A stretch of DNA of 33,589 bases from Acidobacteriaceae bacterium (GCA_030041305.1 JASHOC010000200.1:1-33589), one strand, 5' to 3'. Numbered from the stretch's first letter, positions 1 to 8,773 are shown. The notes: generated by a model from the letters alone, not told the origin. Numbers and translations: made by a program.

Positions 1-256
1 TGAAGCTCCATGGCTCGGGCTGGACGCCGCAAGCGGCCTGAGAAGCCGAAGCGAGGAATGATCCACGCCCCCGTGTCGCGGTAATGCCAGCAACCCTCGC
101 CGATCGGATCGATATCCCTCCAACAGCGCCGCTGCCACTGAGTCCGCCGACCGCGCAAACCAAAATCAGAACCGTTATCCCCGACACACTCCTAGGCCGA
201 TAATTCTCGCGTCCGAGCAGCGAGCTGACTAGCGATCTCCAGTAGGGGGAAGCACT
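1..256. other. Intergenic leader, no gene seen
   Basis: I see no convincing coding frame here. The stretch ends in a purine-rich ribosome binding site (GGGGGAAG at about 244-251) that belongs to the small gene starting at 257. A GATAAT hexamer at about 198-203 could be a -10 box, but it has no good -35 partner. The first bases could be the tail of an upstream feature that cannot be judged from this window. Confidence 0.4.
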
Positions 257-680
257 ATGGCAACAATTGAGCCCGTCATCCTTCCCGACCACGTGTTGAG
301 TGCGGTTTTTGTACTGGCAGAGAAGCAACTCTCCCAAAAATCCCCCCGAGTGCAAAAGACTTGCTTTTCGCAGCCATGACTTCCAGTTGCAGGAGATATT
401 CAACAACCTCCGCAGGACCGGAAGATACCCGATTCTGGACACCTTCGTTTTTTCCGACAGCGGCCCAGAACCTTACAGCCCGGCCCTTAATGAATCGGTT
501 TCGAGACTTCAGTTGTCGGGCCTAATCGGACGTGAGAATCCCGATTATGAAGTCGTCTTTGTGCGGCCGGCTGCGGATCGGTTCTTCGATGAAGTTCTCC
601 GGAAAAATCTCAAAGAGGCTGACCTCGATCAGCTAAATGAGGTCGCGTCGGATTTTCTTGGCCTTGTCAAAACGGTTTAG
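257..680 (+). CDS. Small partner protein of the HD hydrolase, apparently frameshifted
   Basis: The best-supported start is the ATG at 257, six bases after GGGGGAAG. That frame reads MATIEPVILPDHVLSA and stops at about 377. The frame that continues to 680 is open only from a GTG at 300, which has no ribosome binding site. Removing one C from the C6 run at 342-347 joins the two frames into one protein of about 140 residues, so either the gene is broken or the run is miscalled. The joined protein is soluble and charged. Its Y-S-P-A-L-N...L-Q-L-S-G-L-I segment resembles the small winged-helix-like proteins of the YwgA/Panacea type. From memory, Bacillus ywgA also lies beside an HD hydrolase gene (ywfO). 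It ends 23 bp before the HD gene, suggesting one operon. Family assignment is weak; the pairing and frameshift are read directly from the sequence. Confidence 0.6.
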
Positions 681-703
681 ACCTCAGTCCATCAAGAGGC
701 GAA

Positions 704-2224
704 ATGGACCAATCGACCGCCCCGCGTCCGCTTGAGGACCGCGTCAACGCATTTGTGGAGTGGTTGTTCGAGGACTTCCAGCCGGTTGTCCCCAAGGCGG
801 CAAAGGTCTTTAACGACGCGCTGCTTGGGAATCTCCTCTTTGCCCGCCACGAGGTCGCGGTTATAGACAGCCCAGTTATGCAGCGGCTGCGACGAATAAA
901 GCAGACTGGGCTGGTTTACTATGTGTTCCCTTCGGCCACTCACACAAGGTTTGAGCACTCACTTGGCGTTGCAGCGTTGGCGGAGCGATGCTTCGTTGCC
1001 ATTCGAGAGCGGTCTGATGTTGAAGACACAAGTTTTCCGGGAGACTCGAATCGGTCCAAGGGTGACTTGGCCCATTTGCGGATGGCGGCCCTACTACACG
1101 ACGTTGGCCACGGCCTCTGCTCTCATGCGTCTGAGCAAATTTACGCACTGTTGTCGGATCTACAGGAATTTAAGAGCAAACCCGCCTACGTTAGGAACAA
1201 TCCCGGAGAAGTGCTGTCGTATTTGATCGTAACCTCTCGGAGATTTCAGGAGTGGTTCGAGGAGTATGTGGATCGGGGCTGCCAGGCCCAGCTTGACCTT
1301 GGGAAGATTTCGAAGCTAATTCTGGGAAGGCACGATGATCCGGATAAGTGGTTCCTGGGCAATATCATCAGCAGCGGCTATGATGCGGACAAGCTCGATT
1401 ATATCGCGAGGGACAGTTACTACTGCGGCCTCGCACTTACCGTTGATCTTCCCAGATTCCTGAGCATGATATCTACCGCGAAATATAGGGATGGCCGGGT
1501 TCTGGTGCTGCGAAGCTATGTCCCGTTGGAACAGATTTTGTTCAGCAAAATGACGCTTACTGGCTCTGTTTACCAGCATCAAAAGGTTAAGTGCTTAGAT
1601 TCAATGCTTCGATCGATGGTCGGGCATATTTGTGAGAATCCGAGACAAGCGGCCGTGCCGGTCCGCGGGAGATCGATCACTTTCGCCGAAGCAGTGGAAT
1701 ATCTCTACACCACCGACGACGAGTTCTTCTGGCAGCCGAACGGATTTGGTGATGGATATGTGCGGGCCATGCTGAATCGATTTCGGAACCGCGACCTCTT
1801 TGTTCGCTGCCTTGAGAAATCACGGCGAACTGTCAGGAATTGGGACGCTGGAAGACAGACGTTCATCGACCTAAATAAAAGGCCCGATGAACTGGGCGGC
1901 GTGGAAGTTGAGATCCACAAGCGCTTGGCGGATCGCGGAAGGTGCAGCAGGCATGACATCCGGCTCAGCATACCGGAAATTCCCTCATTCAAATCGGGAA
2001 ATGCCCTGATCCAGACAAGCAAGGACGCAGAAGTTGAGAACATTGAGAAATATTTCCCGCTGGAGCAATGGGCTGGTGCCTACGCTCACAACAAGTGGCG
2101 GAGTTTTGTCTACGCGCCTAGGGAAATAGCGCCGGCTGTGAGGGATGCAGCGATTTCCGTTCTGAAGGAACGCACCGGCCTGGACGTAGACGCGGGCAAA
2201 TCGAATCAAACGTGCCACCTGTAA
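704..2224 (+). CDS. HD-domain phosphohydrolase, SAMHD1/dGTPase-like
   Basis: This 506-residue protein carries the hallmarks of SAMHD1-like HD hydrolases, which are expected to remove triphosphate from dNTPs or to hydrolyse related nucleotides. Visible in order are an N-terminal L-R-R-I-K-Q-T-G-L segment (about 61-70), THTRFEHSLG (79-88, first metal His and following His), LHDVGH (131-136, the HD pair) and SSGYDADKLDYIARDSYY (from about 223, last metal Asp and substrate region). The C-terminal half is less conserved and ends in TGLDVDAGKSNQTCHL. Start: ATG at 704 with AGAGG about 6 bases upstream. It follows the small gene closely and converges on dnaN. Related dNTPases act in nucleotide-pool control and in anti-phage defence; which applies here cannot be told from sequence. 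The HD family call is firm, the substrate is not. Confidence 0.85.
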   Translation: MDQSTAPRPLEDRVNAFVEWLFEDFQPVVPKAAKVFNDALLGNLLFARHEVAVIDSPVMQRLRRIKQTGLVYYVFPSATHTRFEHSLGVAALAERCFVAIRERSDVEDTSFPGDSNRSKGDLAHLRMAALLHDVGHGLCSHASEQIYALLSDLQEFKSKPAYVRNNPGEVLSYLIVTSRRFQEWFEEYVDRGCQAQLDLGKISKLILGRHDDPDKWFLGNIISSGYDADKLDYIARDSYYCGLALTVDLPRFLSMISTAKYRDGRVLVLRSYVPLEQILFSKMTLTGSVYQHQKVKCLDSMLRSMVGHICENPRQAAVPVRGRSITFAEAVEYLYTTDDEFFWQPNGFGDGYVRAMLNRFRNRDLFVRCLEKSRRTVRNWDAGRQTFIDLNKRPDELGGVEVEIHKRLADRGRCSRHDIRLSIPEIPSFKSGNALIQTSKDAEVENIEKYFPLEQWAGAYAHNKWRSFVYAPREIAPAVRDAAISVLKERTGLDVDAGKSNQTCHL

Positions 2225-2270
2225 GGTCTCACCTCCCGCCCTTACTTCGTCAGTGAGCTCGCTCGAAATA

Positions 2271-2288
2271 CCCGGCATTGGTGCCGGG
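2271..2288. terminator. Hairpin between convergent HD gene and dnaN
   Basis: CCCGGCA, a 4-base loop TTGG, then TGCCGGG form a perfect 7-bp GC-rich stem in the 90-bp gap between two convergent genes. On the minus strand it is followed by TATTTC, a weak U-rich tail, so it could end dnaN transcription or act in both directions. Confidence 0.5.
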
Positions 2289-2313
2289 CCGCTTTCCTTG
2301 CCGTGTGGATGCT

Positions 2314-3486
2314 TCAGATCCGCATGGGCATGAGGACGTAGCGGTACTTGTACTCGGCGTCGGGGTCTTCGGGACGCATTTGGCCGGCGGACTGGGAGTC
2401 TTTGAATTCGAGGCGGACCTCGCCTTCATTGTTGAGGGCTTTGAGGAAATCGAGAATATAGACCGAGTTGAATCCGACTGCAATCGGCTCGCTGGAATAC
2501 GGGGTGTCGATGGTGTCTTCGCTCTCGCCCGACTCGGTGGAATTGGCGCTGATCTTCAGTTCATTACTTTCGAGCCGCAAGCGAACGGCCCCGGAGCGCT
2601 CGTCAGCAAACTGCGCGACGCGCTGGATGGCGGCCGAAAGCTCGCTCGATTGCACCACGGCGAATTTGCTGTTATCGCGGGGCATCACCGCTTCAAAGTT
2701 GGGGAATTGGCCGGAGAGCTTGCGGGTGCTCAAGGTTCGGTGGCCGACACGGAAGAAGAGGGTATGCTCATCGTCGGCGAACTCGATCTTTTCGTCTTCA
2801 GAGGCGGCGAGCAGTTGCTGCAACTCGGAGAGCGCCTTGCGGGGAATGAGCACGCGCTTTTCGCCGCTGACGCTTTGGAGGATTTCGTTGGGTTTTTCGA
2901 CGAATGCGAGGCGATGGCCATCGGTGGCGACCATAGCCAGCGATTCCGCCTTGAGGATGAGCAGGGCGCCATTGAGGGTGTAACGCGATTCCTCATTGGA
3001 GATGGCGAAAATGGTGCGGGTAATGAGGGTTTTGAGCGCAGAATGGGGGAGGCTGATGGCGGCCACCGCGGGAAACTCGGGAACCTGCGGATAATTGGCG
3101 CGGGCCATGCCCACGATTTTCGTGTTGGAGCGGCCGCTGCGGATTTGCACCCAGTGATTTTCAAGGAGCTTGATGGAGATTTCGCCATCGGGAAGGAGCC
3201 TGATGTAGTCGTAGAGTTTGCGCGCAGGAATGGTGCAGGCGCCTGGCTTTTTTACCTTGACGGCCGCGCTGGTGCGAATGGCCTGGTCCAGGTCGGTTGC
3301 CGTGATGTGCAAGCGGTCGCCATCAGCCTCAAGGAGAAAGTTGGACAGAATCGGGATGGTGGTCTTGCGCTCGACGACGCTTTGCGTAGCGGTAAGTTCC
3401 CTGACCAGATCCTGGCGGCTTACACTGATCTCCATTGCTGCCCCCTGCGCGGCCGGCTTCTCCACTTCGGTTTCGACACTCGCCAT
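2314..3486 (-). CDS. dnaN: DNA polymerase III beta subunit (sliding clamp)
   Basis: The 390-residue product is the ring-shaped clamp that tethers the replicative polymerase to DNA. Recognisable segments are VERKTTIPILSNFLLEA near the N-terminus, TDLDQAIRTS, FAISNEESRYTLNGALL, MVATDGHRLAF in the middle domain, and the clamp C-terminus YKYRYVLMPMRI, whose M-P-M-R ending is diagnostic. The frame opens with 17 residues ahead of the usual start; the internal ATG at 3433-3435 (MEISVSRQDLV) has GGGGG just upstream and gives the normal family length, while the upstream ATG also has a GGTGGAGG-like site, so the true start is open. An AT-rich TTATAAAG about 45 bp upstream on the minus strand could be its -10 box. 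The gene is not beside dnaA here; it faces the HD gene and is divergent from folC. Confidence 0.97.
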   Translation of the reverse strand: MASVETEVEKPAAQGAAMEISVSRQDLVRELTATQSVVERKTTIPILSNFLLEADGDRLHITATDLDQAIRTSAAVKVKKPGACTIPARKLYDYIRLLPDGEISIKLLENHWVQIRSGRSNTKIVGMARANYPQVPEFPAVAAISLPHSALKTLITRTIFAISNEESRYTLNGALLILKAESLAMVATDGHRLAFVEKPNEILQSVSGEKRVLIPRKALSELQQLLAASEDEKIEFADDEHTLFFRVGHRTLSTRKLSGQFPNFEAVMPRDNSKFAVVQSSELSAAIQRVAQFADERSGAVRLRLESNELKISANSTESGESEDTIDTPYSSEPIAVGFNSVYILDFLKALNNEGEVRLEFKDSQSAGQMRPEDPDAEYKYRYVLMPMRI

Positions 3487-4245
3487 CCTCCACCTCTGCT
3501 CCCGAAGCCATCTCCTGGTATGGCCCCACTTTATAACACCTTACGACCCGCCGGAAATAGCTCTCGCTTTCCAGTTTCGATTGTAGCCAGCGTCGTGAAT
3601 TCAGGGTGCGTGGAAAACCGGGCTGCATTTCTGGATTCCATAGGCAAGCTGGGTTAGGCGGGGATGGATTGAAGGATGAGAGTCGGGGTGTGGACAGACA
3701 CGACGTCGGTGAAGGAAAGAATCAATATGTTTTATGAGAGAAAAAGATAGTAGTCTCCGTAATTGCGGCTGGAAATGTGGGTTTCGAGGTGAAATAGTTG
3801 GGTGAAAAGGGTTTGCCGATGGCGCCAATTTTCTAAAACTTGCCTGTGGAATCGAGGAGATTTGTAAATCGGGGGAAAACCGGCGTGAGCGGACCGCTTT
3901 TCCCACCATTCACACAGTGCTCTAAGAGACGGGCTCTGCAAAGCAGCCGCATTTTGTGAATCGCTGGTTCAAGCTAAGGTGAAACAGAGACTTCGAAGCT
4001 GCTTCTGATCCACAGGGGATGCGTTCTCCGCCAAATTTCAAGAGAAAGCAGCGCAGTTGATTTGCGTCCTGAAGCTGGACCGGGAATTTGAGGATTTGAG
4101 GCGACGAGTCTCTTGTGATTTCCCGGTAGGACCTTTGAGAGGCTATAGCGGAAGCTGCGAGTGAGAGGGCAGCTGCATTTCCTTTGGAGTTATCTGCGAT
4201 GGAGAAGAGGGATGCTAAACCGGGCTCTTTTATACTGAAGCTTCC
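3487..4245. other. 759-bp divergent intergenic region, dnaN/folC
   Basis: No credible gene: the minus-strand frames here lack ribosome binding sites and family-like content. The dnaN side holds a possible -10 box (TTATAA at 3531-3536). There are scattered DnaA-box-like words, the best being TGATCCACA near 4007 (8 of 9), with TGTGGACAG near 3690 and TGTGGAATC near 3844. An AT-rich patch lies at about 3715-3760. These are too dispersed to call an origin. Confidence 0.35.
4231..4245 (+). promoter_or_regulatory. Possible leaderless start signal of folC
   Basis: TATACT lies nine bases before the folC ATG and there is no Shine-Dalgarno sequence in between. A very similar arrangement (TAAACT, 9 bases, ATGTC) precedes the glutamine amidotransferase at 6816, and TACTCT, 8 bases, ATG precedes parA. 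If TATACT is a -10 box, the mRNA would begin at or next to the start codon. No good -35 box is visible. Confidence 0.35.
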
Positions 4246-5580
4246 ATGTCCTACCAAATGGCAATTGATCAACTTAACGCCATGGTGCCAGAGCTTTATA
4301 GGGATGCCGGTCAGCCTCGGCGCAAGTTTTCGTTAGACCAGGTACGGACACTGCTCCATGCACTGGGCGACCCTCAAAACCGATTCCGGTCGGTGCTGAT
4401 TGCCGGGACCAATGGCAAAGGCTCGACGGCCGCGACGTTGGCCTCGATCCTAACCACTTCCGGATTAAAAACCGGGCTCTACACGTCGCCTCATCTCGAA
4501 AGAGTTAATGAACGCATTCGTATCGATCGCGCGGAAATATCCGATGAAGACTTTGCACGGCTTTATTTTCGCGTTCAGGATGAAGCGCAACAACTCGTGC
4601 TGAACGGAAGTCTGCCGCAACCGCCCAGCTACTTTGAGATGCTGACAGCGCTAGGCCTTAATTACTTTGCCGAGAGGGGAATCGAGGTTGCGGTGCTGGA
4701 GGTGGGCATGGGTGGGCGTTTGGATGCGACGAACGTGGCGGAACCGCTCGTGTCGATTATCACGGATATCTCGCTGGACCATATGGAGTGGCTCGGCCCG
4801 ACCATCACGGCAATTGCTCGGGAAAAAGCCGGAATTCTCCGACCCGGGGGCACGATGATCACGTTGCCTCAACATCCGGAAGCGAATCAGGTGCTTGGTG
4901 AAACCGCGGCGGAACTGGGCATGCGGGTGGTGAGTGCAGCGCCGTTTATGCCTGCGCCGGAAAGGGATGGGTCGACGGAGGAGTACGGGGTGGAGGCGCT
5001 GAGCGATCGGATCCACGTGAAGTCCCCGCTGAAGGGCGCGCACCAGCGACGCAATGTCGCGCTGGCCATTGCATCGGCCGTCGAGCTAGCCGAGCGCCAC
5101 GGTTTTCCGGTGACCGCGGAGTCAATCGGGCAAGGCATTCGCCAGACGCAATGGCCGGGCCGGCTGGAGCAGATAACGCGCGATGGGGTGGATTGGGTTT
5201 TGGATGTAGCTCACAATCCCGCTGGCGTTTGGGCCCTGCGCGCGGGCTTGCGCGGGCTTTTGGGAATCCGCAAACCTGAGGTGCTGATATTCAGCTGCCT
5301 GCGGGACAAGCCGGTTACCGAAATGGCGCAGATTCTTTTCCCGCTGTTTGCACGGGTGATCGTGACGCCAATCCATACCGCCCGGGGCGCGCGCATTGAG
5401 GATTTGCTGGCTGCCGCAAACGCCACGGGAAGCAATGCGGTGGCCGTCGATTCGGTCGGAGAAGCGCTGCGGTTGACCGGGAAGGATGCCCGAGGAGGCG
5501 TGGCGGTGATTTCGGGCTCGGTTTACCTGGTAGGTGAAGCGCGTACGCTGCTCCTGACATTGAAAGGCGGGGCGGAATGA
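4246..5580 (+). CDS. folC: Bifunctional folylpolyglutamate/dihydrofolate synthase
   Basis: The 444-residue Mur-ligase-family enzyme adds glutamate to dihydropteroate and then to folates, using ATP, in the cytoplasm. The P-loop reads AGTNGKGST (residues 53-61), followed by LYTSPHLERVNERIRID (folate-binding loop), EVGMGGRLDATN, ITDISLDHMEWLG (metal/ATP region near 170) and the C-terminal-domain signature LDVAHNPAG. Length is normal for FolC. The ATG at 4246 lacks a clear ribosome binding site; an in-frame ATG at 4258 is an alternative. Its last codons overlap plsC by 4 bp (ATGA), so the two are translationally coupled. Family assignment is secure. Confidence 0.95.
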   Translation: MSYQMAIDQLNAMVPELYRDAGQPRRKFSLDQVRTLLHALGDPQNRFRSVLIAGTNGKGSTAATLASILTTSGLKTGLYTSPHLERVNERIRIDRAEISDEDFARLYFRVQDEAQQLVLNGSLPQPPSYFEMLTALGLNYFAERGIEVAVLEVGMGGRLDATNVAEPLVSIITDISLDHMEWLGPTITAIAREKAGILRPGGTMITLPQHPEANQVLGETAAELGMRVVSAAPFMPAPERDGSTEEYGVEALSDRIHVKSPLKGAHQRRNVALAIASAVELAERHGFPVTAESIGQGIRQTQWPGRLEQITRDGVDWVLDVAHNPAGVWALRAGLRGLLGIRKPEVLIFSCLRDKPVTEMAQILFPLFARVIVTPIHTARGARIEDLLAAANATGSNAVAVDSVGEALRLTGKDARGGVAVISGSVYLVGEARTLLLTLKGGAE

Positions 5581-6356
5581 GCGGGCGGCCCGATCCTCTG
5601 CCGCGTTTCTACCGCTGGAGAAGCAATCTGCTCCAAACCCCGGCGTTTACGCTGGCGACGGCGGTTTGCGGCTCGATTTCTCTGCTCATGTCGCCATTCG
5701 ACAAGAGCGGCCGCGGGCAGCACCGGGTGGCGCGATTCTGGGCGCGACTGTGCATCTGGATATCGGGTTCAAATCTTACGGTTCGCGGCGAGGAAAATCT
5801 GCGCAAGCATCCAGTGGCGGTGTATGCGTCAAACCACACGTCTTACATGGATACTCCGGTGGTCTTTGCCGCGCTGCCGTTTCAGTTCCGCATCCTGGCG
5901 AAGAAGGAGCTCTGGCCCATTGCATTCATTGGGTGGTATTTGCGGCGGTCGGGACAGATTCCGATTGACACCGTAAATACTCACGCCACGCTTTCCAGCC
6001 TGGGGGTGGGCGTAAAAGCGTTACGGGCAGGAATGCCTCTGTTCGTTTTTCCGGAAGGGGGACGCACGCCCACAGGCGAGCTGCAACCATTTCTTTCCGG
6101 AGCGGCGTATCTCGCGATTCGAGCGCAGGTTCCACTCGTTCCGATTGCACTGACCGGAATCTATGATCTATTACCCATTCACACCTACCATTTTTTTCCC
6201 AGCGAACTGACGCTCAGCGCCGGTAAGCCAATCGAAACCAAGGGACTGACAGTGCGCAAGACGGATGAGGTAACTGCGCAATTGCGTGCGGCAATCGAGG
6301 AAATGCTCGGGGAACACGTGGCAGAGGGCAAGGAAGCGCCGGCCGCCGTGCCGTGA
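5577..6356 (+). CDS. plsC: 1-acyl-sn-glycerol-3-phosphate acyltransferase
   Basis: This 259-residue membrane-associated acyltransferase should esterify the sn-2 position of lysophosphatidate in phospholipid synthesis. The catalytic NHX4D motif is N86-H87...D92 (SNHTSYMDTP) and the substrate-binding block is FPEGGRT (158-164), a slight variant of the common FPEGTRS. A hydrophobic stretch at about residues 22-39 probably docks the protein to the inner membrane. The start overlaps the folC stop, and no terminator separates the pair. It could act on other lysolipids, which the sequence does not settle. Confidence 0.9.
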   Translation: MSGRPDPLPRFYRWRSNLLQTPAFTLATAVCGSISLLMSPFDKSGRGQHRVARFWARLCIWISGSNLTVRGEENLRKHPVAVYASNHTSYMDTPVVFAALPFQFRILAKKELWPIAFIGWYLRRSGQIPIDTVNTHATLSSLGVGVKALRAGMPLFVFPEGGRTPTGELQPFLSGAAYLAIRAQVPLVPIALTGIYDLLPIHTYHFFPSELTLSAGKPIETKGLTVRKTDEVTAQLRAAIEEMLGEHVAEGKEAPAAVP

Positions 6357-6435
6357 AATTGCTACGATCTTTTGTCGGTGGCTGCAGGTTGTTTGGAAGT
6401 CCGGCCGGCAATCCTTTGTACGGAGGGGCGAAGGG

Positions 6436-6762
6436 ATGATTATCGAAATGCGCACCTACAAACTCAAGCCTGGCTCCCGCGAGAAGTTTCTCGCCATCTT
6501 CCGGGCCAAATCGATGCCGGCGCACGCGGAGATCGGCATGAGGATCCTGGGACCCTGGCCTTCCCTTGAGGATCCCGATACTTTCTTCTTCATGCGCGGC
6601 TTTCCCGACCTCGCATCGCGCGAGCCGATGAAAGCAAGGTTCTACGAAGGGCAACTCTGGAAGCAGGAGCTGGAGAACGTCCTGATGCCCATGATCGAGA
6701 GGTACGACGTGGTCGTTATCGATGATGCGGAAGGGCTGGTGCGCTGGGAATACGAAGAATGA
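6436..6762 (+). CDS. NIPSNAP family protein
   Basis: The 108-residue product begins MIIEMRTYKLKPGSREKF, the typical opening of NIPSNAP proteins, a dimeric ferredoxin-like alpha/beta-barrel fold with no settled function in bacteria. The ATG at 6436 was chosen because GGAGGGG lies 7 bases upstream; the frame is open further up, to 6286, but that part overlaps plsC and looks non-coding. It sits 80 bp after plsC and 53 bp before the amidotransferase on the same strand. No catalytic residues can be assigned. Confidence 0.85.
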   Translation: MIIEMRTYKLKPGSREKFLAIFRAKSMPAHAEIGMRILGPWPSLEDPDTFFFMRGFPDLASREPMKARFYEGQLWKQELENVLMPMIERYDVVVIDDAEGLVRWEYEE

Positions 6763-6800
6763 CTGTTTGGCCCGGGAACGCAGACTCATATCGGCCGAAT

Positions 6801-6815
6801 TAAACTGAAACTTCG
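6801..6815 (+). promoter_or_regulatory. Possible leaderless start signal of the amidotransferase gene
   Basis: TAAACT, nine bases, ATGTC: the 20-mer ending in ATGTC matches that of folC at 17 of 20 positions, and neither contains a Shine-Dalgarno. It may be a -10 box giving a leaderless transcript. No clear -35 box is visible. Confidence 0.3.
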
Positions 6816-7565
6816 ATGTCTGTTCGTATCGCCATTCCGGTGCCTACAAGCAACGATCCGGAGTACAACCAGCGCTCGTTGCCGCGCTATCTCGCCGCTC
6901 TCGACGCTGCCGGCGCCAGCGTGGTGGTGACGGAGCTTGAGAAGTCGCCGGAGCAAGTGGCGAAGCTCGTGTCGGAGGTTGAAGGGGTGCTGCTGCCCGG
7001 GAGCCGGTACGATGTGGACCCGGAAAGATATGGCGAAGATCGGCTTCCGGAGTGCGGCGAGGCGGATCCGGCGCGAACGGCGGTGGACGAGTTGCTCTTG
7101 CAGGAGGCTTTCGCTTTGCGCAAGCCGATCCTGGCCATTTGCCACGGTGCTCAGACCCTGAATGTTTGGCGAGGTGGATCGTTAATCCAGGACCTGCGAA
7201 CCCAAGTCAATCACCGGCCGGGGCGCGACGTAGTGGAGGCGCATCCGGTGCATATTGCAGAAAATACAAGACTTAGCACTTTGCGGCGAGCTGATGTCCC
7301 ACCGGAGACGCAAGTCAACTCAAGCCATCATCAAGCGATCCGTGCGCCGGGCGATAACCTGGTGGTCAGCGCGGTCTCGCCGGCGGATGGTGTGATCGAG
7401 GCGGTTGAATTGGACGCACCCGGCCATTTTGTTCTGGCCGTTCAGTGGCACCCGGAGCGCACTTACGGGCAAAGCCCGCTTTCCCGCGCCATCTTTGTGG
7501 CCTTTGTGAAAGCTGCGGAGGGATGGCAGCCGCCGACAATCACAGGACCGGATGCAAAGGCATGA
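6816..7565 (+). CDS. Class I glutamine amidotransferase (peptidase C26, PuuD-like)
   Basis: This 249-residue cytoplasmic protein belongs to the gamma-glutamyl-GABA hydrolase family. The nucleophile elbow is AICHGAQTLN with C109; most relatives have C-R-G where this has C-H-G. The rest of the triad is in VQWHPE (H212, E214), and VNSSHHQAI (167-175) is the conserved substrate-loop block. The family cleaves gamma-glutamyl amides, for example in putrescine degradation, but no other put genes are nearby, so the substrate is open. Its stop overlaps the preferred rsmG start by 4 bp (ATGA), so it is probably cotranscribed with rsmG. Confidence 0.88.
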   Translation: MSVRIAIPVPTSNDPEYNQRSLPRYLAALDAAGASVVVTELEKSPEQVAKLVSEVEGVLLPGSRYDVDPERYGEDRLPECGEADPARTAVDELLLQEAFALRKPILAICHGAQTLNVWRGGSLIQDLRTQVNHRPGRDVVEAHPVHIAENTRLSTLRRADVPPETQVNSSHHQAIRAPGDNLVVSAVSPADGVIEAVELDAPGHFVLAVQWHPERTYGQSPLSRAIFVAFVKAAEGWQPPTITGPDAKA

Positions 7566-8206
7566 GGGAGGTGGTGCCTACGATCGGCGGGCGGCTCAAC
7601 CAGTTGCTAACCGCGGACGGATTGGAGCTGCTGGATTTACCGCTCATTGAACGCCTTGAGAGCTACCTCTCCCTCATTCTTCGCTGGAATTCGAAAATCA
7701 ATTTAACAGCGGTCCGAGATGAGGAGGGAATTCTTTCCCGCCACTTTGTCGAGTCGATCGCTTGTGCTCGCATCCTACCTGCAGGGATCCACACGCTGCT
7801 CGATTTCGGATCCGGCGCAGGTTTCCCCGGCATTCCCATCGCTCTTTGCCGCCCGGAGATAGAGGTGACACTTGCGGAGTCCCAGTCGAAGAAGGCGGCA
7901 TTTCTGCAGGAAGCCGTTCGTCTTCTCGACGTCACTGCTAAAGTCTTCCCGGGCCGGGCCGAGGCGCTCCCCGAAACGTTCGACTGCGTCGTTCTCCGCG
8001 CCGTCGATCGAATGCCCCAAGCCACGCAAGCTGCGGCGCGCCGGGTGGGACCGCACGGATGGCTGGCCCTCATGACTACTACCCGGAATTTGAACGAGCT
8101 CCAAGAGGCCGCTGGAGGGACATTTTCCTGGAGTCCAGCACCGAGACTTCCGGGTGGGGAGGATCGCCTGCTTGCCCTCGCGCAGCGGGTCCGCTTACAA
8201 ACTTGA
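7562..8206 (+). CDS. rsmG: 16S rRNA (guanine527-N7)-methyltransferase
   Basis: The 214-residue product methylates G527 of 16S rRNA using S-adenosylmethionine. Family blocks are RWNSKINLTAVRDEEG (41-56), RHFVESI (60-66), the SAM-binding loop LLDFGSGAGFPGIP (79-92), and the later VLRAVDRMP. The open frame reaches up to 7445, but the ATG at 7562 overlaps the upstream stop and gives the normal family length, so I use it. Its position just before parS, parA and parB is the classic bacterial gidB-parAB arrangement; gidA/mnmG is not next to it here. Confidence 0.93.
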   Translation: MREVVPTIGGRLNQLLTADGLELLDLPLIERLESYLSLILRWNSKINLTAVRDEEGILSRHFVESIACARILPAGIHTLLDFGSGAGFPGIPIALCRPEIEVTLAESQSKKAAFLQEAVRLLDVTAKVFPGRAEALPETFDCVVLRAVDRMPQATQAAARRVGPHGWLALMTTTRNLNELQEAAGGTFSWSPAPRLPGGEDRLLALAQRVRLQT

Positions 8207-8437
8207 CCTTGACAAGCCGCCGAATCACGGCAAGGTCGGGCAGATTCGGAATCGTGAGCCGGATCCGGTTCTTTCCATATATACCGGCGATCCTTCTCGC
8301 GTCTTCTCAGCATCCCTTGAAGGTTGCTGGTTATTGCGGCGGCAAGAGCTCGGCCAGCCAAGATAAACGAGGCCTTAAAGCCCTTGCTGGGCCCGGATGA
8401 ACAACGGTTCTCCTCACTGCCCAACATCCAGCCATAT

Positions 8438-8510
8438 TTTGGCGAGAATGAGCCCCCACCTCGGGGGTCGGCGACCAGTGCTCTTTGCCACTCGGTGAAC
8501 TCTCGCCAAA
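8438..8510. repeat. Structured inverted repeat after rsmG
   Basis: TTTGGCGAGA at 8438-8447 and its exact complement TCTCGCCAAA at 8501-8510 enclose a smaller CCCC-GGGG hairpin at about 8453-8467. No gene explains it. It could be a small structured transcript or a palindromic intergenic element. The surrounding 8207-8729 has no convincing coding frame on either strand. Confidence 0.45.
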
Positions 8511-8729
8511 GTTTCGGGGTGGACCGAGGGCGGTTTTCCAAATCCTACCCGGTGGTGGAATGGTGTGCCCAATAAAGGCGTGACCAAGTTACACTTACCA
8601 CTTTCAGAAAAACAGAGCAGCAAAGCCGCACCCAGGGAGGGCGGAGAAATGGAGGGATTGTAGCCCAACGAAATCGGAATGCAGTGGCGCGCGTCCCCGG
8701 GTTAACGACAACGCTCAAGTGGAGAGGAG

Positions 8730-8745
8730 TGTTCCACGTGGAACG
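8730..8745. other. parS site 1
   Basis: TGTTCCACGTGGAACG differs only slightly from the general bacterial parS consensus TGTTTCACGTGAAACA and keeps the central CCACGTGG symmetry. It is the binding and loading site for the ParB encoded 1.3 kb downstream. It lies in the rsmG-parA gap, as in many bacteria. Confidence 0.9.
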
Positions 8746-8773
8746 TCACTGAAAGTCAGCGTCGAAGCGGCAT

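Noticed and set aside
2278..3657. 459-codon plus-strand frame across dnaN
   Set aside because: It is the antisense shadow of dnaN, which is unambiguous on the minus strand.
3660..4020. Replication origin next to dnaN
   Set aside because: DnaA-box-like words are few, degenerate and widely spaced; the rsmG-parA gap is the better candidate.
3922..4272. 116-codon minus-strand frame upstream of folC
   Set aside because: It overlaps the folC start, has no ribosome binding site and shows no family-like blocks.
7663..8541. 292-codon minus-strand frame across rsmG
   Set aside because: It lies mostly antisense to the well-supported rsmG and has no recognisable family content; its composition is that of a shadow frame.
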